DNA from: JBPCQA01 sp050998615
Lineage (GTDB): Bacteria > Actinomycetota > Actinomycetes > Propionibacteriales > Nocardioidaceae
Assembly (NCBI GenBank): GCA_050998615.1
Contig: JBPCQA010000019.1
Span: 124,001-188,000 of the forward strand
Reading direction: 5' to 3'
Length of the DNA: 64,000 bases
Below the pieces are notes generated by a model. That model saw only the letters and a program-made list of their open reading frames with translations, made no database searches and was not told the DNA's origin. This document shows positions 16,921 to 26,355 of the stretch, in pieces. A program made the translations under genes and the position numbers. The first letter of the stretch is position 1. The number at the start of each line of letters is the position of its first letter.

Positions 16921-18057
16921 ATGCCTGACTCCGCGCCCGCGACCGCGCTTCCCCTGGTTTTCGACGAGCCGCCCAGGGCCAAGAAACCACCTCGTCACCT
17001 CGCCGACCTGTCTCCAGCCGAACGCAAGGCGGCGGTCGAGTCGGCGGGGCTGCCGGGCTTTCGGGCCAACCAGGTGTCGCGCCACTACTTCACGCGGCTC
17101 GTCGACGAGGCCGCCGACATGACCGATCTGCCGGCCGCCCTGCGTGCCCCGTTGGCCGAAGCGCTGTTGCCGAGGCTTGTCACCCCGATCCGCACGCTTG
17201 AAGCCGACCATGGCGCCACTCGCAAGACGCTGTGGAGACTGCATGACGGTGCGCTAGTCGAGTCGGTGTTGATGCGATACCCGGGTCGCGTCACGGTCTG
17301 CATCTCGTCTCAGGCCGGCTGCGGCATGGCCTGTCCGTTTTGCGCCACCGGGCAAGGTGGCCTGCAACGCAACCTGAGCACTGCAGAGATCGTCGAGCAG
17401 GTCGTGTCCGCCGCTCGTACGCTGGCACCAGCCCGACCGGCTGGCGAAGTCGGACGGATCTCCAACGTCGTGTTCATGGGCATGGGCGAACCGATGGCCA
17501 ACTACCGTGCGGTGATCGGATCGGTACGTCGGATGACCGAGCCCAAACCCGACGGACTCGGCATGTCGGCGCGCGGCATCACGATCTCGACCGTGGGTCT
17601 GGTGCCCCGCATGCTGCAGCTCGCCGACGAGGGCATTCCGGTGACGCTCGCGCTGTCGCTGCATGCGCCCGATGACGACCTCCGCAATCAGCTGGTGCCG
17701 ATCAACAACCGCTGGAGTGTGGACGAGGCAGTGGCGGCGGCCTGGAATTACGCGCGGTTCACCAAGCGGCGGGTTTCGATCGAGTATGCGCTGATCAAGG
17801 ACATCAACGACCAAGCCTGGCGGGCCGACCTGTTAGCCAGCCTGCTCCGATCGTACGGCGACTGGGGTTGGGTCCATGTCAACCTGATCCCGCTCAATCC
17901 CACGCCCGGCTCGAAGTGGACGGCGTCAAGACCCGAAGACGAGCGAGAATTCGTGCGACGGCTGGAAGCCGGGGGCGTGCCGACAACCGTTCGTGACACG
18001 CGGGGGCGCGAAATCGACGGTGCCTGCGGTCAGCTCGCCGCCTCCGACAGCGCGTAG
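16921..18057 (+). CDS. rlmN: Dual-specificity 23S rRNA A2503 / tRNA A37 C2-methyltransferase RlmN
   Basis: 378 aa radical-SAM enzyme. Radical-SAM cluster CGMACPFC (CxxxCxxC), GMGEPMANY, SLHAPDDDLRNQLVPINNRW, YALIKDIND, and the C-terminal catalytic Cys in GREIDGACGQLA. It installs m2A at A2503 and in some tRNAs. It lies after cdsA in conserved order, separated here by the disrupted stretch. Start ATG at 16921; no strong SD. Confidence 0.96.
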   Translation: MPDSAPATALPLVFDEPPRAKKPPRHLADLSPAERKAAVESAGLPGFRANQVSRHYFTRLVDEAADMTDLPAALRAPLAEALLPRLVTPIRTLEADHGATRKTLWRLHDGALVESVLMRYPGRVTVCISSQAGCGMACPFCATGQGGLQRNLSTAEIVEQVVSAARTLAPARPAGEVGRISNVVFMGMGEPMANYRAVIGSVRRMTEPKPDGLGMSARGITISTVGLVPRMLQLADEGIPVTLALSLHAPDDDLRNQLVPINNRWSVDEAVAAAWNYARFTKRRVSIEYALIKDINDQAWRADLLASLLRSYGDWGWVHVNLIPLNPTPGSKWTASRPEDEREFVRRLEAGGVPTTVRDTRGREIDGACGQLAASDSA

Positions 18058-18139
18058 GGGCGGACGACATGGCCGAGGCATGTGGCGGGCCGCCCTGGGA
18101 AAGGAAGCCTAGGCACGGTATTCGAAAGATTGGGGTCTG

Positions 18140-19096
18140 ATGGCGACATTCTTGTTCGACGGTGAGTGCGGTTTTTGCACTGCGTCGGCGAATCTGCTGA
18201 AGCGCTGGGTGCCGACTTCTGCGGAGATCGTGCCGTGGCAGACCCAGCCTTTAGGTGGGTTGGGTGTGAGCATCGAGGCGGCTTCGGAATCGGTGCAGTG
18301 GATCGACGGTGACCGCCATGCCGAGGGCCCGGACGCCATCGCGGCGCTGCTGTGCACCAGTCATCAGGCCTGGAAGCTCGTCGGGCGCGCGCTGTTGACA
18401 CCGCCGATTCGGGCGCTCGCGTGGCCGACGTACACCTGGGTTTCGCGACACCGTCATCAGCTACCCGGGGGGCGTCCGGTGTTTCCGGCGACCCCGCCAA
18501 AGCAAGGAGGCCAAGTGCGCCCGAGTGAGGAGCCGTCGGCAGCCGAGCCAGCGGCGTTGGTACGCCGACGCGCCCCCAAGGAGGTTCAGGGAACGGTGCG
18601 GTTGCTTTACGCGGTAAACGACTACGAGCCCTATCCCATCCCGTGGCCGGAGTCGCCGGAGGATTGGCTCGCGAACGACACCATCATCGATGCATGGGTG
18701 ATCAAGCCGGAGGGCCGGGTGCTCGGTCACGTGGCGATGAGCGCCGTGGATCGCGAACCGTTCGAATCCCTGCGGTGGCGGGAGGTCACCGGCGACGACC
18801 CGTCCACGCTGGCAGCGGTGTCCCGCCTGTTCGTAGCACCAGAATCCCGTCATCAGGGGTTCGGGACTGCGTTGCTTGACGCGGCGGTGCGGGCGATCCG
18901 AGCCAAGGGGATGCGTCCGGTGGTGGAGGTGGCGACCGAGAGCCATTATGCCTTGGGCATGTATGAACGGTTGGGCTGGACCATGGTGGGGATGTATCCC
19001 TCGGCGGAGCCTGACATGGTCGAGCATGTCCGGTATTTCGCGGCTCCACACACCGCCGCCGATGGCACCCAGCGGATCCTCGACGACTCCCTTTGA
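18140..19096 (+). CDS. DUF393 (DCC1-like thiol oxidoreductase) - GNAT acetyltransferase fusion
   Basis: 318 aa. Residues 1-115 are a DUF393/DCC domain with the thioredoxin-like FDGECGFC redox motif at 6-13. A linker follows (about 115-155, Pro/Ala/Glu rich). Residues about 160-310 are a GNAT domain: VSRLFVAPESRHQGFGTALLDAAVRAI (acetyl-CoA loop) and YERLGWTMVG. The DNA is open throughout with no stop between the parts, so it is either a real fusion or two genes joined by a lost stop. The linker encodes KQGGQVRPSEE over an SD-like AAGGAGG before GTG, so the GNAT half may once have had, or still have, its own start near 18514. Confidence 0.8.
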   Translation: MATFLFDGECGFCTASANLLKRWVPTSAEIVPWQTQPLGGLGVSIEAASESVQWIDGDRHAEGPDAIAALLCTSHQAWKLVGRALLTPPIRALAWPTYTWVSRHRHQLPGGRPVFPATPPKQGGQVRPSEEPSAAEPAALVRRRAPKEVQGTVRLLYAVNDYEPYPIPWPESPEDWLANDTIIDAWVIKPEGRVLGHVAMSAVDREPFESLRWREVTGDDPSTLAAVSRLFVAPESRHQGFGTALLDAAVRAIRAKGMRPVVEVATESHYALGMYERLGWTMVGMYPSAEPDMVEHVRYFAAPHTAADGTQRILDDSL

Positions 19097-19240
19097 GCCG
19101 TTCTCAGAGGTAGTTTAGAGCCCGGGCAGATGGGGAGGCGCCGGGCTGGCAGCGCCACGCATCCCGGCTGGCGGGCGTGGAGTATGCCGGCGTCGGCAAC
19201 GAAATGCGACAAGAATCGCCCATAGCACTAGCGTTATCGG

Positions 19241-19267
19241 TTGCATGACGGTAGTTTGGCGTACGAT
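19241..19267 (+). promoter_or_regulatory. Candidate promoter for the polyamine importer operon
   Basis: TTGCAT (19241-19246) and TACGAT (19262-19267) with a 15-bp spacer, or TTGCAT with GATTTA (18-bp spacer), about 35 bp upstream of potA. Weak sigma-70-like match in an AT-richer pocket of the intergenic region. Confidence 0.3.
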
Positions 19268-19302
19268 TTAAGTCGGTCTCCGGTTGGTTACGAGGTGTGT
19301 GG

Positions 19303-20517
19303 ATGGCTTTAGACAGGGCCGGATCACCGGCCGCGGATGATACGGCGGCGATCGAGCTCGTCGGTGTGGCAAAGGACTTCGAGTCGGGAGACGAGTCGGT
19401 GCGCGCGGTCGAGGGTGTCGACATGCAGATAGCGAGCGGTGAATTCTTCTCCCTGCTCGGCCCCTCCGGTTGCGGCAAGACGACCACGCTTCGGATGATC
19501 GCGGGCTTCGAGACACCCACTAGCGGTCAGATCCTGTTGTACGGCGAGGACGTGGTCCGGGTTCCACCGAATCATCGAGACGTCAACTTGGTGTTCCAGA
19601 GCTACGCACTTTTTCCCCACATGTCCGTGTTCGACAACGTGGCGTTCGGCCTACTTCGCAAGAAGCTGGACAAGCAGGAAATCAACCAGCGGGTGCACGA
19701 CATGCTGGACATGGTCGAGCTCGAAGGACGGGAGAAGCGTCGCCCCCGCGAGCTCTCGGGTGGCCAACAGCAACGAGTCGCGCTGGCGCGAGCGCTGGTG
19801 AACCGACCAAGGGCACTGCTGCTGGACGAGCCCCTGGGCGCCCTTGATCTCAAGCTCCGTCAAGCGATGCAGCTTGAGCTAAAGCGCATACAGCGTGAAG
19901 TGGGGATCACCTTCGTTTATGTCACGCACGACCAAGGCGAGGCGCTGACGATGTCTGACCGCCTCGTCGTCATGAACGCCGGGCGGGTCGAACAGCTCGG
20001 CACTCCCCGAGAGGTGTACGAGCAGCCACACACGCGCTTCGTGGCAGGCTTCATCGGGACCTCGAACATTCTCTCCGGAAAGGTCAGCCGGATCGTCGAC
20101 GGTGAGGGGATCGTCGAAGTCAGTGACCAGGAGCGCATCGTGGTCCCGTTGCGCGGCCGGAACAACGACGCCGAGCTCGTGATCACGGTGCGCCCGGAGA
20201 AGATCACCTTGGGTGCGAGCCCGACAGCCGACGAATGCCGCGTCAAGGGCATCGTGGACGAGGTCGTCTATCAAGGGACGTTCACCAGCTACGGCGTCAC
20301 GACCACGACCGGCGACCGGGTCATCGTCCACCGGCAAAACTCGGCCGCCGTGGAGGAGACCATCGGACATGGCGACCCCGCCTGGCTTTCCTGGTCGCCC
20401 GCCCACTCGTATCTGCTGGACGAGTCGCCTCGCCCAGGCGTTCGCAATGAACGCGTCGAAGCCTCGGCACCACCAGCCCCCGCGGAACCCGTTCCCTCGA
20501 GAAGGAGTGCTTCATGA
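19303..20517 (+). CDS. potA: Polyamine ABC transporter ATP-binding protein (PotA-like)
   Basis: 404 aa. Walker A GPSGCGKTTTLR, Q-loop VFQSYALFPH, signature LSGGQQQRVALARAL, Walker B ALLLDEPLGALD, H-loop YVTHDQGEAL, and a C-terminal TOBE/regulatory domain (from about residue 240). The PotA subfamily is suggested by sequence and by the PotD/B/C-type neighbours. GTG at 19297 is an alternative start two codons upstream. Stop overlaps the next gene (ATGA). Confidence 0.9.
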   Translation: MALDRAGSPAADDTAAIELVGVAKDFESGDESVRAVEGVDMQIASGEFFSLLGPSGCGKTTTLRMIAGFETPTSGQILLYGEDVVRVPPNHRDVNLVFQSYALFPHMSVFDNVAFGLLRKKLDKQEINQRVHDMLDMVELEGREKRRPRELSGGQQQRVALARALVNRPRALLLDEPLGALDLKLRQAMQLELKRIQREVGITFVYVTHDQGEALTMSDRLVVMNAGRVEQLGTPREVYEQPHTRFVAGFIGTSNILSGKVSRIVDGEGIVEVSDQERIVVPLRGRNNDAELVITVRPEKITLGASPTADECRVKGIVDEVVYQGTFTSYGVTTTTGDRVIVHRQNSAAVEETIGHGDPAWLSWSPAHSYLLDESPRPGVRNERVEASAPPAPAEPVPSRRSAS

Positions 20518-21797
20518 CCGCCTTCGACGACCGCAGCCCCAGCCCACCCGACCCAGCCTTGCTGCGCGGGCTGACCCATCAACGCGTTGGAGGGCAGGCT
20601 CTTAGCCGTCGTGACGTGTTGCGGCTCTTCGGTGCCGCGGGTGGCGTCGCCGCGCTCAGCGCGTGTGGCATCGGGGCGCAAGGCAGCAAGACCAACACCA
20701 GCAAGACCGCAGTGGCAAACTACTGGACCAACAAGTCGCCGACCGGGACGCTGAACTGGGCCAACTGGCCGCTCTACCTCGACACGGTCGGCAAAAGTGA
20801 CCACCCGACGTTGAACCTCTTCACGAAGCAGACCGGCACCAAGGTCAACTACTACGAGGCCATCCAGGACAACGGCCCGTTCTTCGCCAAAGTCCAACCC
20901 AGCTTGTCGTCTGGCCAATACACCGGCTACGACCTCGCGGTGATCAGCAGCGGGATCTACTTCAACAAGCTCCGCGATCTCGGCTTCTTGATCCCGCTGG
21001 ACCAGTCTCGGCTCACCAATTTTCGCAAGTACGCCGGCGACCGCTACAAGTCCGAGGCGTTCGATCCTGGCAACGTGTTCTCGATCCCCTATCAGGCTGG
21101 GTTCACCGGCATCGGTTACGACCCGGCTGCGTGCGGACGCGACATCACCAGCTGGGAGGACCTCAACGACCCAAAGTTCACCGGAAAGATCGGGATGTTC
21201 GCCAACAACGAAGACCTGCCGAACTGTGCGCTGGTCGCGATCGGCGTCGACCCGTTGAAGTCGACGGAGAGTGACTGGCACAAGGCGGCTGCCTGGCTCG
21301 ACAAGCAGAAGCCCCTGGTCCGTCAGTACTACTCGCAGAACTACATCGAGGCCCTCGCCACCGGTGATGTGTGGATCACGATGGCGTGGTCAGGTGACGT
21401 CTTCCAGCAGAATCTGTCCGGCTCCAACCTGAAGTTCGTGATCCCCAAGCAAGGTGGCTTGTTGTGGACCGACAATTTCTTGATTCTCAAGGAGGCGCAG
21501 AACCCGGTCGACGCGATGCTGTTGATGGACTTCTACTACAAACCCGACATCGCCGCGATGGTCACCGAGTATGTCAACTATGTCTCGCCGGTGCCTGCGG
21601 CCGAGCAGGTGGTGAGATCGGATGCCGCGAAGGCCACCAAGCCGTCCGACAAGACCTACCTGGAGCAGGTGGGCAGCAGCTTCGCCACGTTCCCGAAGCC
21701 CTCCGTCTACGCCAACACGACGATCGGCTATACGCCGAAGGAGGGGTCCGAGCTCGACACCTGGAACAGCATCTTCGAGCCCGTCTACCAATCTTGA
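20514..21797 (+). CDS. potD: Polyamine ABC transporter substrate-binding lipoprotein (PotD-like)
   Basis: 427 aa. Twin-arginine-type N-terminus SRRDVLRLFGAAGG followed by a lipobox LSAC, so it is probably Tat-exported and lipid-anchored. The mature part resembles spermidine/putrescine binding proteins (LNWANWPLYLD, YDLAVISSGIYFNKLRD, DVWITMAWSGDVFQ, DNFLILKEAQNPVDAMLLMDFYY). Substrate inferred from family and neighbours. Confidence 0.88.
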   Translation: MTAFDDRSPSPPDPALLRGLTHQRVGGQALSRRDVLRLFGAAGGVAALSACGIGAQGSKTNTSKTAVANYWTNKSPTGTLNWANWPLYLDTVGKSDHPTLNLFTKQTGTKVNYYEAIQDNGPFFAKVQPSLSSGQYTGYDLAVISSGIYFNKLRDLGFLIPLDQSRLTNFRKYAGDRYKSEAFDPGNVFSIPYQAGFTGIGYDPAACGRDITSWEDLNDPKFTGKIGMFANNEDLPNCALVAIGVDPLKSTESDWHKAAAWLDKQKPLVRQYYSQNYIEALATGDVWITMAWSGDVFQQNLSGSNLKFVIPKQGGLLWTDNFLILKEAQNPVDAMLLMDFYYKPDIAAMVTEYVNYVSPVPAAEQVVRSDAAKATKPSDKTYLEQVGSSFATFPKPSVYANTTIGYTPKEGSELDTWNSIFEPVYQS

Positions 21798-21806
21798 GGA
21801 AACGTT

Positions 21807-22661
21807 GTGCGTAAGAGGCTGGCGCCGTACCTGCTCATCTTGCCCGGTGGCCTGTGGCTGGGTGTGTTCTTCGTTATCCCCATGGTGGCCATGGTCTCGG
21901 TGTCGCTGCAGACCGGGAGCCTGATCTCCGGCTTCCATCAGGCGCTCGCGTTCGGCAACTACCGCGACGTTATCACGGCCTACCACACCCAGCTGCTGAG
22001 GTCCCTGGTGTATGGCCTTGTCACGACGATTCTCACCATCGCGTTGGCCTACCCGATGGCGTACTGGATCGCGTTCCGGGGCGGCCGGCACAAGTCGACG
22101 TACCTGTTCTTGATCTTGCTGCCGTTCTTCGTCACGTTCGTTATTCGGACCATCTCCTGGCAGTTCTTGTTGGCAGACAACGGCATTCTGCTGGGGCCGT
22201 TGAAGTCGTGGGGGCTGCTGCCGCAGAACTTTCACGTCCTGGCGACCGGGGTGGCCGTGGTTGGTGGGCTCGTCTACAACTTCCTCCCGTTCATGGTGCT
22301 GCCGATCTACGTCGCCCTTGAGCGCATTGACCGGCAGCTCGTGGAGGCTGCCAGCGACCTGTTCGCCAACCGGACTCAGGCGTTCTTGCGGGTGATCTTG
22401 CCGCTGTCGCTGCCCGGTGTCTTCGCGGGGGTCATCTTGACCTTCGTCCCGGCTTGCTCGGACTACGTCAACGCGACGATTCTCGGCGGGACTGGTCAGG
22501 TCATGATCGGCAACATCATCGAGACGCTGTACCTCACGAACTCCCAGTATCCTCAGGCCGCAGCGCTCAGCTCTGTGTTGCTGGCCGCGCTGCTGCTCGG
22601 GATCTTCGCCTACGCCAAAGCGTTGGGGACCCGCGACGTCTTAGATGCGAGCGCCGGATGA
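21807..22661 (+). CDS. potB: Polyamine ABC transporter permease (PotB-like)
   Basis: 284 aa, about six membrane segments. BPD-type inner-membrane motif EAASDLFANRTQAFLRVILPLSLPGVFAG (EAA loop). The N-terminus MRKRLAPYLLILPGGLWLGVFFVIP is the first membrane span. GTG start 9 nt after potD with SD GAGGA. Stop overlaps potC (ATGA). Confidence 0.9.
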   Translation: MRKRLAPYLLILPGGLWLGVFFVIPMVAMVSVSLQTGSLISGFHQALAFGNYRDVITAYHTQLLRSLVYGLVTTILTIALAYPMAYWIAFRGGRHKSTYLFLILLPFFVTFVIRTISWQFLLADNGILLGPLKSWGLLPQNFHVLATGVAVVGGLVYNFLPFMVLPIYVALERIDRQLVEAASDLFANRTQAFLRVILPLSLPGVFAGVILTFVPACSDYVNATILGGTGQVMIGNIIETLYLTNSQYPQAAALSSVLLAALLLGIFAYAKALGTRDVLDASAG

Positions 22662-23536
22662 GCGCACCGACCGCGGAGGAGCAGATCGCGCCGTCACCGC
22701 GGCCGAGTCCCGTGACCGCTGCTCGAAGGAGACGGGCGAGTCGACGCACCGGTGGATGGTTCTTGCGCTTGTACACCTGGGGGATCATCGGCTGGCTCTC
22801 GCTGCCGATCCTGGTCATGATCCTGTTCGGGTTCAACAACACGACAAGCAAGTTCAACTTCGTGTGGCAAGGCTTCACGCTGCATTGGTACAAGGATCTG
22901 TTCCAGATTCCCGATCTGACCGGCGCGCTGGTCAACTCGCTCACGATCGCTCTCATCACCACCTGCGCCGCCACGGTGCTCGGCACGATGATCGGGTTTG
23001 CCATGGGCAAGTATCGGTTCCGGGGCCGCGCGGCACTTGATCTCGTGCTGTTCGCGAATGTGGCAGCGCCGGAGATCGCCATGGGCACCGGTCTGCTCTC
23101 GCTGTTCCTCAGCCTCGGCATCCCACGCGACTACCTGACTATCGTCATCGCGCACATCATGTTCGACATCGTCTACGTGGCGATCACCGTCCGGGCCCGG
23201 ATGGCGGCGTACGACGCCTCGCTGGAGGAAGCCAGCCAAGACCTTGGCGCCGGAGCGTTCACCACGTTCCGACTGGTGACGTTGCCGATCCTGTTGCCAG
23301 GCGTCATCGCGGGCGCCTTGCTGGCTTTCGCATTGTCGATCGATGACTTCATCATCACCGAATTCAACGCCGGCAAGACACTTACGTTTCCGCTGTGGGT
23401 CTACGGATCATCACGGGTTGGCACGCCACCTCAGGTCAACGTGATGGGCACCGTGGTTTTCGCCTTCGGTGTGGTGCTGGTGCTGGTCAACGTGCTGTGG
23501 ATGCGTCGCATCAGACGCACCACCTCGCGGCCATGA
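22658..23536 (+). CDS. potC: Polyamine ABC transporter permease (PotC-like)
   Basis: 292 aa from the ATG at 22658 (ATGA overlap with potB). Six predicted membrane spans and the EAA motif EEASQDLGAGAFTTFRLVTLPILLPGVIAG, then LSIDDFIITEFNAG typical of PotC/YdcV. The first 35 residues are charged and Pro-rich, longer than usual. Stop overlaps the following oxidase gene (ATGA). Confidence 0.9.
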   Translation: MSAPTAEEQIAPSPRPSPVTAARRRRASRRTGGWFLRLYTWGIIGWLSLPILVMILFGFNNTTSKFNFVWQGFTLHWYKDLFQIPDLTGALVNSLTIALITTCAATVLGTMIGFAMGKYRFRGRAALDLVLFANVAAPEIAMGTGLLSLFLSLGIPRDYLTIVIAHIMFDIVYVAITVRARMAAYDASLEEASQDLGAGAFTTFRLVTLPILLPGVIAGALLAFALSIDDFIITEFNAGKTLTFPLWVYGSSRVGTPPQVNVMGTVVFAFGVVLVLVNVLWMRRIRRTTSRP

Positions 23537-24930
23537 CCTCGTCGGGGACGAGCTCACGCGGCCGCCGCGTCGACGATTCCTGGCGTGATGCAAAGCAGGT
23601 TTCCTACTGGCTCGACAACCCCGACCGGCCAGCACAGCGGGCGACATTGTCCAGCGACATCCGTTGTGACCTGGCCGTCGTGGGCGGCGGCTTCTCCGGG
23701 CTGTGGACGGCGCTGTTGGCCAAGGAGCGCGACCCACAACGTGAAGTCGTCGTACTGGAAGGCGCACGGATCGGCGCCGCGGCAACTGGCCGCAACGGTG
23801 GTTTCTGCTCGGCCAGCATTACCCACGGCGAGGCGAACGGGCGAAGCCGGTGGCCTGCCGAGTACGAGACGTTGCACCGCCTCGGCTTGGAAAATCTGGA
23901 CGGGATCGAGAAGACGGTGTCGACGTACCACATCGATTGCGGCTTCGAACGCACCGGCGAAATGGCGGTGGCCACCGAGGCATACCAGGTGGCCGACCTG
24001 GCCAGCGCGAGTGGGCAATTCCTCGATCAAGACGCCGTTCGTGAGCAACTGAACTCTCCCACCTATCTGGCCGGGAGTTGGGACCGGTGCGGAGCAGCGA
24101 TGATCGATCCCGCCCGGCTGGCGTGGGGGCTGGCAGCGGTGTGCGAGTCTCTCGGGGTTCAGCTCGTCGAAGGCACGACGGTCAGTAGTCTCGATCGGCA
24201 GGGGAGCGGTTTGCGCTTGCAGACCCCATACGGCACGGTGGCTAGCCGGCAGGTTGCCCTGGCCACAAGTGCCTTCGCGCCACTCCTGCGTCGATTGCGG
24301 CTGTTTACCGTGCCGGTCTATGACTATGTGTTGACCACCGAGCCGCTGACCACAGACCAGCTTGCCTCGATCGGTTGGCGCAACCGGCAAGGCGTTGGGG
24401 ACAGCGCCAACCAGTTTCACTACTACCGGCTCACCGCGGACAACCGCATCTTGTGGGGCGGCTACGACGCGATCTATCACTTCGGCCGTCACATCCGAGA
24501 CTCCTACGACCAGCGGCCGACGACCTTCACCTTGCTCGCACGGCACTTCTTCGAGACGTTTCCGCAACTGGAAGGGATGGGTTTCAGCCATCGCTGGGGC
24601 GGTGCAATCGACACGTGCACTCGGTTTTGCGCCTTTTACGGCACCGCGATGAGCGGCCAGCTCTCCTATGCCCTGGGCTATACAGGGCTCGGGGTTGGCG
24701 CCAGCCGCTTCGGCGCCCAGGTGATGCTGGATCTGCTGGACGGCGCATCGACGGAGCGGACCGAGCTCGACATGGTGCGCAACAGACCGCTGCCGTTCCC
24801 TCCGGAGCCGCTTGCCTATGGCGCCATCGAAGTCACCCGGAGATCGCTGGCCCGCGCCGACCGACAACGAGGCAAGCGCAACCTGTGGTTGCGCATCCTG
24901 GATCGGCTCGGCCTCGGTTTCGACTCCTGA
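23533..24930 (+). CDS. FAD-dependent amine oxidoreductase (DAO family, PuuB-like)
   Basis: 465 aa. FAD-binding VVGGGFSGLWTALLAKE (GxGxxG), RNGGFCSASITHGEANG, and a C-terminal GYTGLGVGASRFGAQ nucleotide contact. Similar to gamma-glutamylputrescine/glycine-type oxidases that oxidise amines to aldehyde, NH3 and H2O2. Coupled to potC by ATGA, so it acts on what the importer brings in. No glutamylpolyamine ligase is present in the window, so direct amine oxidation is possible. Confidence 0.85.
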   Translation: MTSSGTSSRGRRVDDSWRDAKQVSYWLDNPDRPAQRATLSSDIRCDLAVVGGGFSGLWTALLAKERDPQREVVVLEGARIGAAATGRNGGFCSASITHGEANGRSRWPAEYETLHRLGLENLDGIEKTVSTYHIDCGFERTGEMAVATEAYQVADLASASGQFLDQDAVREQLNSPTYLAGSWDRCGAAMIDPARLAWGLAAVCESLGVQLVEGTTVSSLDRQGSGLRLQTPYGTVASRQVALATSAFAPLLRRLRLFTVPVYDYVLTTEPLTTDQLASIGWRNRQGVGDSANQFHYYRLTADNRILWGGYDAIYHFGRHIRDSYDQRPTTFTLLARHFFETFPQLEGMGFSHRWGGAIDTCTRFCAFYGTAMSGQLSYALGYTGLGVGASRFGAQVMLDLLDGASTERTELDMVRNRPLPFPPEPLAYGAIEVTRRSLARADRQRGKRNLWLRILDRLGLGFDS

Positions 24931-24976
24931 GTGGTCCGCCAAACGACCCGCGGGCTGCTACGCCATCGCCGCGGTT

Positions 24977-25837
24977 TTACCAGGCCTCGGCGAGCAGTTC
25001 GGCCAACAGCTCTTCGGCGTCGACGTGGTGCCCTCGAGAGGTGAACCAGGTGCACACGTTTCGGCAGTCCCGCAACAAGAAGTCGACCCCGTTGGGGTTT
25101 CCGACGATGTCGAGCAACTGCGGCAGATCGATGATCACGATGCGGTCACCTTGGGCCAAGATGTTGTACGGCGACAGGTCGCCATGTGCCAGGCCTCGTC
25201 TGGCCAACACCGCCATCGCGTCGCGAAGCTGACCGAAGTAGTCCGCGACGACATCGAGACTCGGCCGCAGCTGCGTCAGTCGAGGCGCGGCGGCGCCATC
25301 GACGTCGATGAACTCCATCAAGATCTCGGTGCCGTCGATCTGCACTGGATAGGGAACCGGCACCCCGGCCGACCACAGTGACTTAAGCGCCGCGAATTCA
25401 TGGTGAGCCCACTGGGCGGAGGCGACCTCGCGACCGAACGACGTGCGTTTCGCGATCGCTCGGGCATCTCGGGTGATGCGAGTGCGGCGGCCTTCGACGT
25501 AGCCGGCGTCGCGGTGGAACTGGCGATGATCGGAGCTGCGATAGCGCTTCGCGGCGAGCAGGTTGGCGCGATCGGGCTGGTCTGGCATTGCCCGCTCGAC
25601 CAAGAAGACGTCGGCCTCCTTGCCCGTCTTCAGCACGCCGAGCTCGGTGTCGACTGCACCGTCGTCGGTGATAACCCAGTCGGGAAAGGGTTCGGGGCCG
25701 TGCATGCCCTTCTCGACTGTGGACCACGTGGACCATCGTTGGTTGTCGTGCAGCTTGTCGACGGGGTGGAACGTGAAGTCATCGCTGAGCTTCCGGTGAA
25801 ACGCCAGGCCGTCATGAGACAAGGGGTGGTGAGACAT
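24977..25837 (-). CDS. RIO-type serine/threonine protein kinase
   Basis: 286 aa from the ATG at 25837 (GAGGAG about 12 nt upstream); the longer frame to 26029 is unlikely. RIO features: GVLKTGKEADVFLVER (nucleotide loop lacking a full P-loop), Lys in LLAAKRYRS, catalytic HGDLSPYNIL and the metal-binding VIIDLPQ. Bacterial RIO kinases have uncertain targets. Between the oxidase gene (convergent) and dhaK (divergent); no obvious link to either. Confidence 0.88.
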   Translation of the reverse strand: MSHHPLSHDGLAFHRKLSDDFTFHPVDKLHDNQRWSTWSTVEKGMHGPEPFPDWVITDDGAVDTELGVLKTGKEADVFLVERAMPDQPDRANLLAAKRYRSSDHRQFHRDAGYVEGRRTRITRDARAIAKRTSFGREVASAQWAHHEFAALKSLWSAGVPVPYPVQIDGTEILMEFIDVDGAAAPRLTQLRPSLDVVADYFGQLRDAMAVLARRGLAHGDLSPYNILAQGDRIVIIDLPQLLDIVGNPNGVDFLLRDCRNVCTWFTSRGHHVDAEELLAELLAEAW

Positions 25838-26232
25838 GGTGAGAGTGCTCCTCGAGCGATTGCGAGGCGCCTTCACCAGGTCAGGAAGCGGGCCACCTCG
25901 AGAATGCAGGGACGCGAACGGTCCCGCGGACAGCGGTTGGCATCTCGGCGCCTCCCTTCGCTGGCGGCAGCGGATCGCTGCCTGACTACGGCTGAGCTGA
26001 ATGCTGGCAGCTCGTGGCGCGTCGTGCAATCCATTTACATGGCAATGGGGGAGAGTGGGCTGGTAGTGGCCAGCCCGGGCATTGGGGACGGGCAGGGTCT
26101 CTCAATGCCATCTGCATGGCGAGTTAGGTCAGCGCCCAAGGTGCCGGCGCGACAACGAGTTCACCCTGCCCGTCTCCGAAATACTGGCCGAGTTTCGCCG
26201 TGAGGTCAAGGGCAACAAGGGGGGATCGTCAC

Positions 26233-26270
26233 GGTGGTTGAGGAGGCCGCCTGGGCGGCCGTCTCGATCC
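26233..26270. repeat. Dispersed palindromic intergenic repeat, copy 2
   Basis: GGTGGTTGAGGAG, then GGCCGCC-TGG-GCGGCC as a perfect-arm hairpin, then GTCTCGATCC. Reverse orientation relative to the copies at 9851 and 60241. Confidence 0.8.
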
Positions 26271-26323
26271 CATCGGTCCGGTGCTGCGGCCACCTCGACG
26301 AGCCGACTCTGAGCCTGGTCTTG

Positions 26324-26351
26324 TTGACATCTGACGGGTGTGTTCAGATGT
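26324..26351 (+). promoter_or_regulatory. dhaK promoter with overlapping palindromic operator
   Basis: A consensus -35 TTGACA (26324-26329) overlaps a perfect palindrome ACATCTGA-N9-TCAGATGT (26327-26334 / 26344-26351), which ends 4 bp before the dhaK ATG. The palindrome covers the -35 and where the -10 would be (about 26346-26351), a layout for repression. No SD precedes dhaK, so the transcript may be leaderless. Regulator not identified in the window. Confidence 0.6.
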
Positions 26352-26355
26352 GGCA

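Larger units (their letters stand above)
25838..26355. other. Divergent intergenic region RIO kinase / dhaK
   Basis: 518 bp without a gene I can support. It contains a dispersed palindromic repeat (26233-26270) and the dhaK promoter/operator (26324-26351). A plus-strand stretch at 26152-26223 reads NEFTLPVSEILAEFRREVKG, protein-like but without a start or family match; possibly a gene remnant. Confidence 0.5.
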
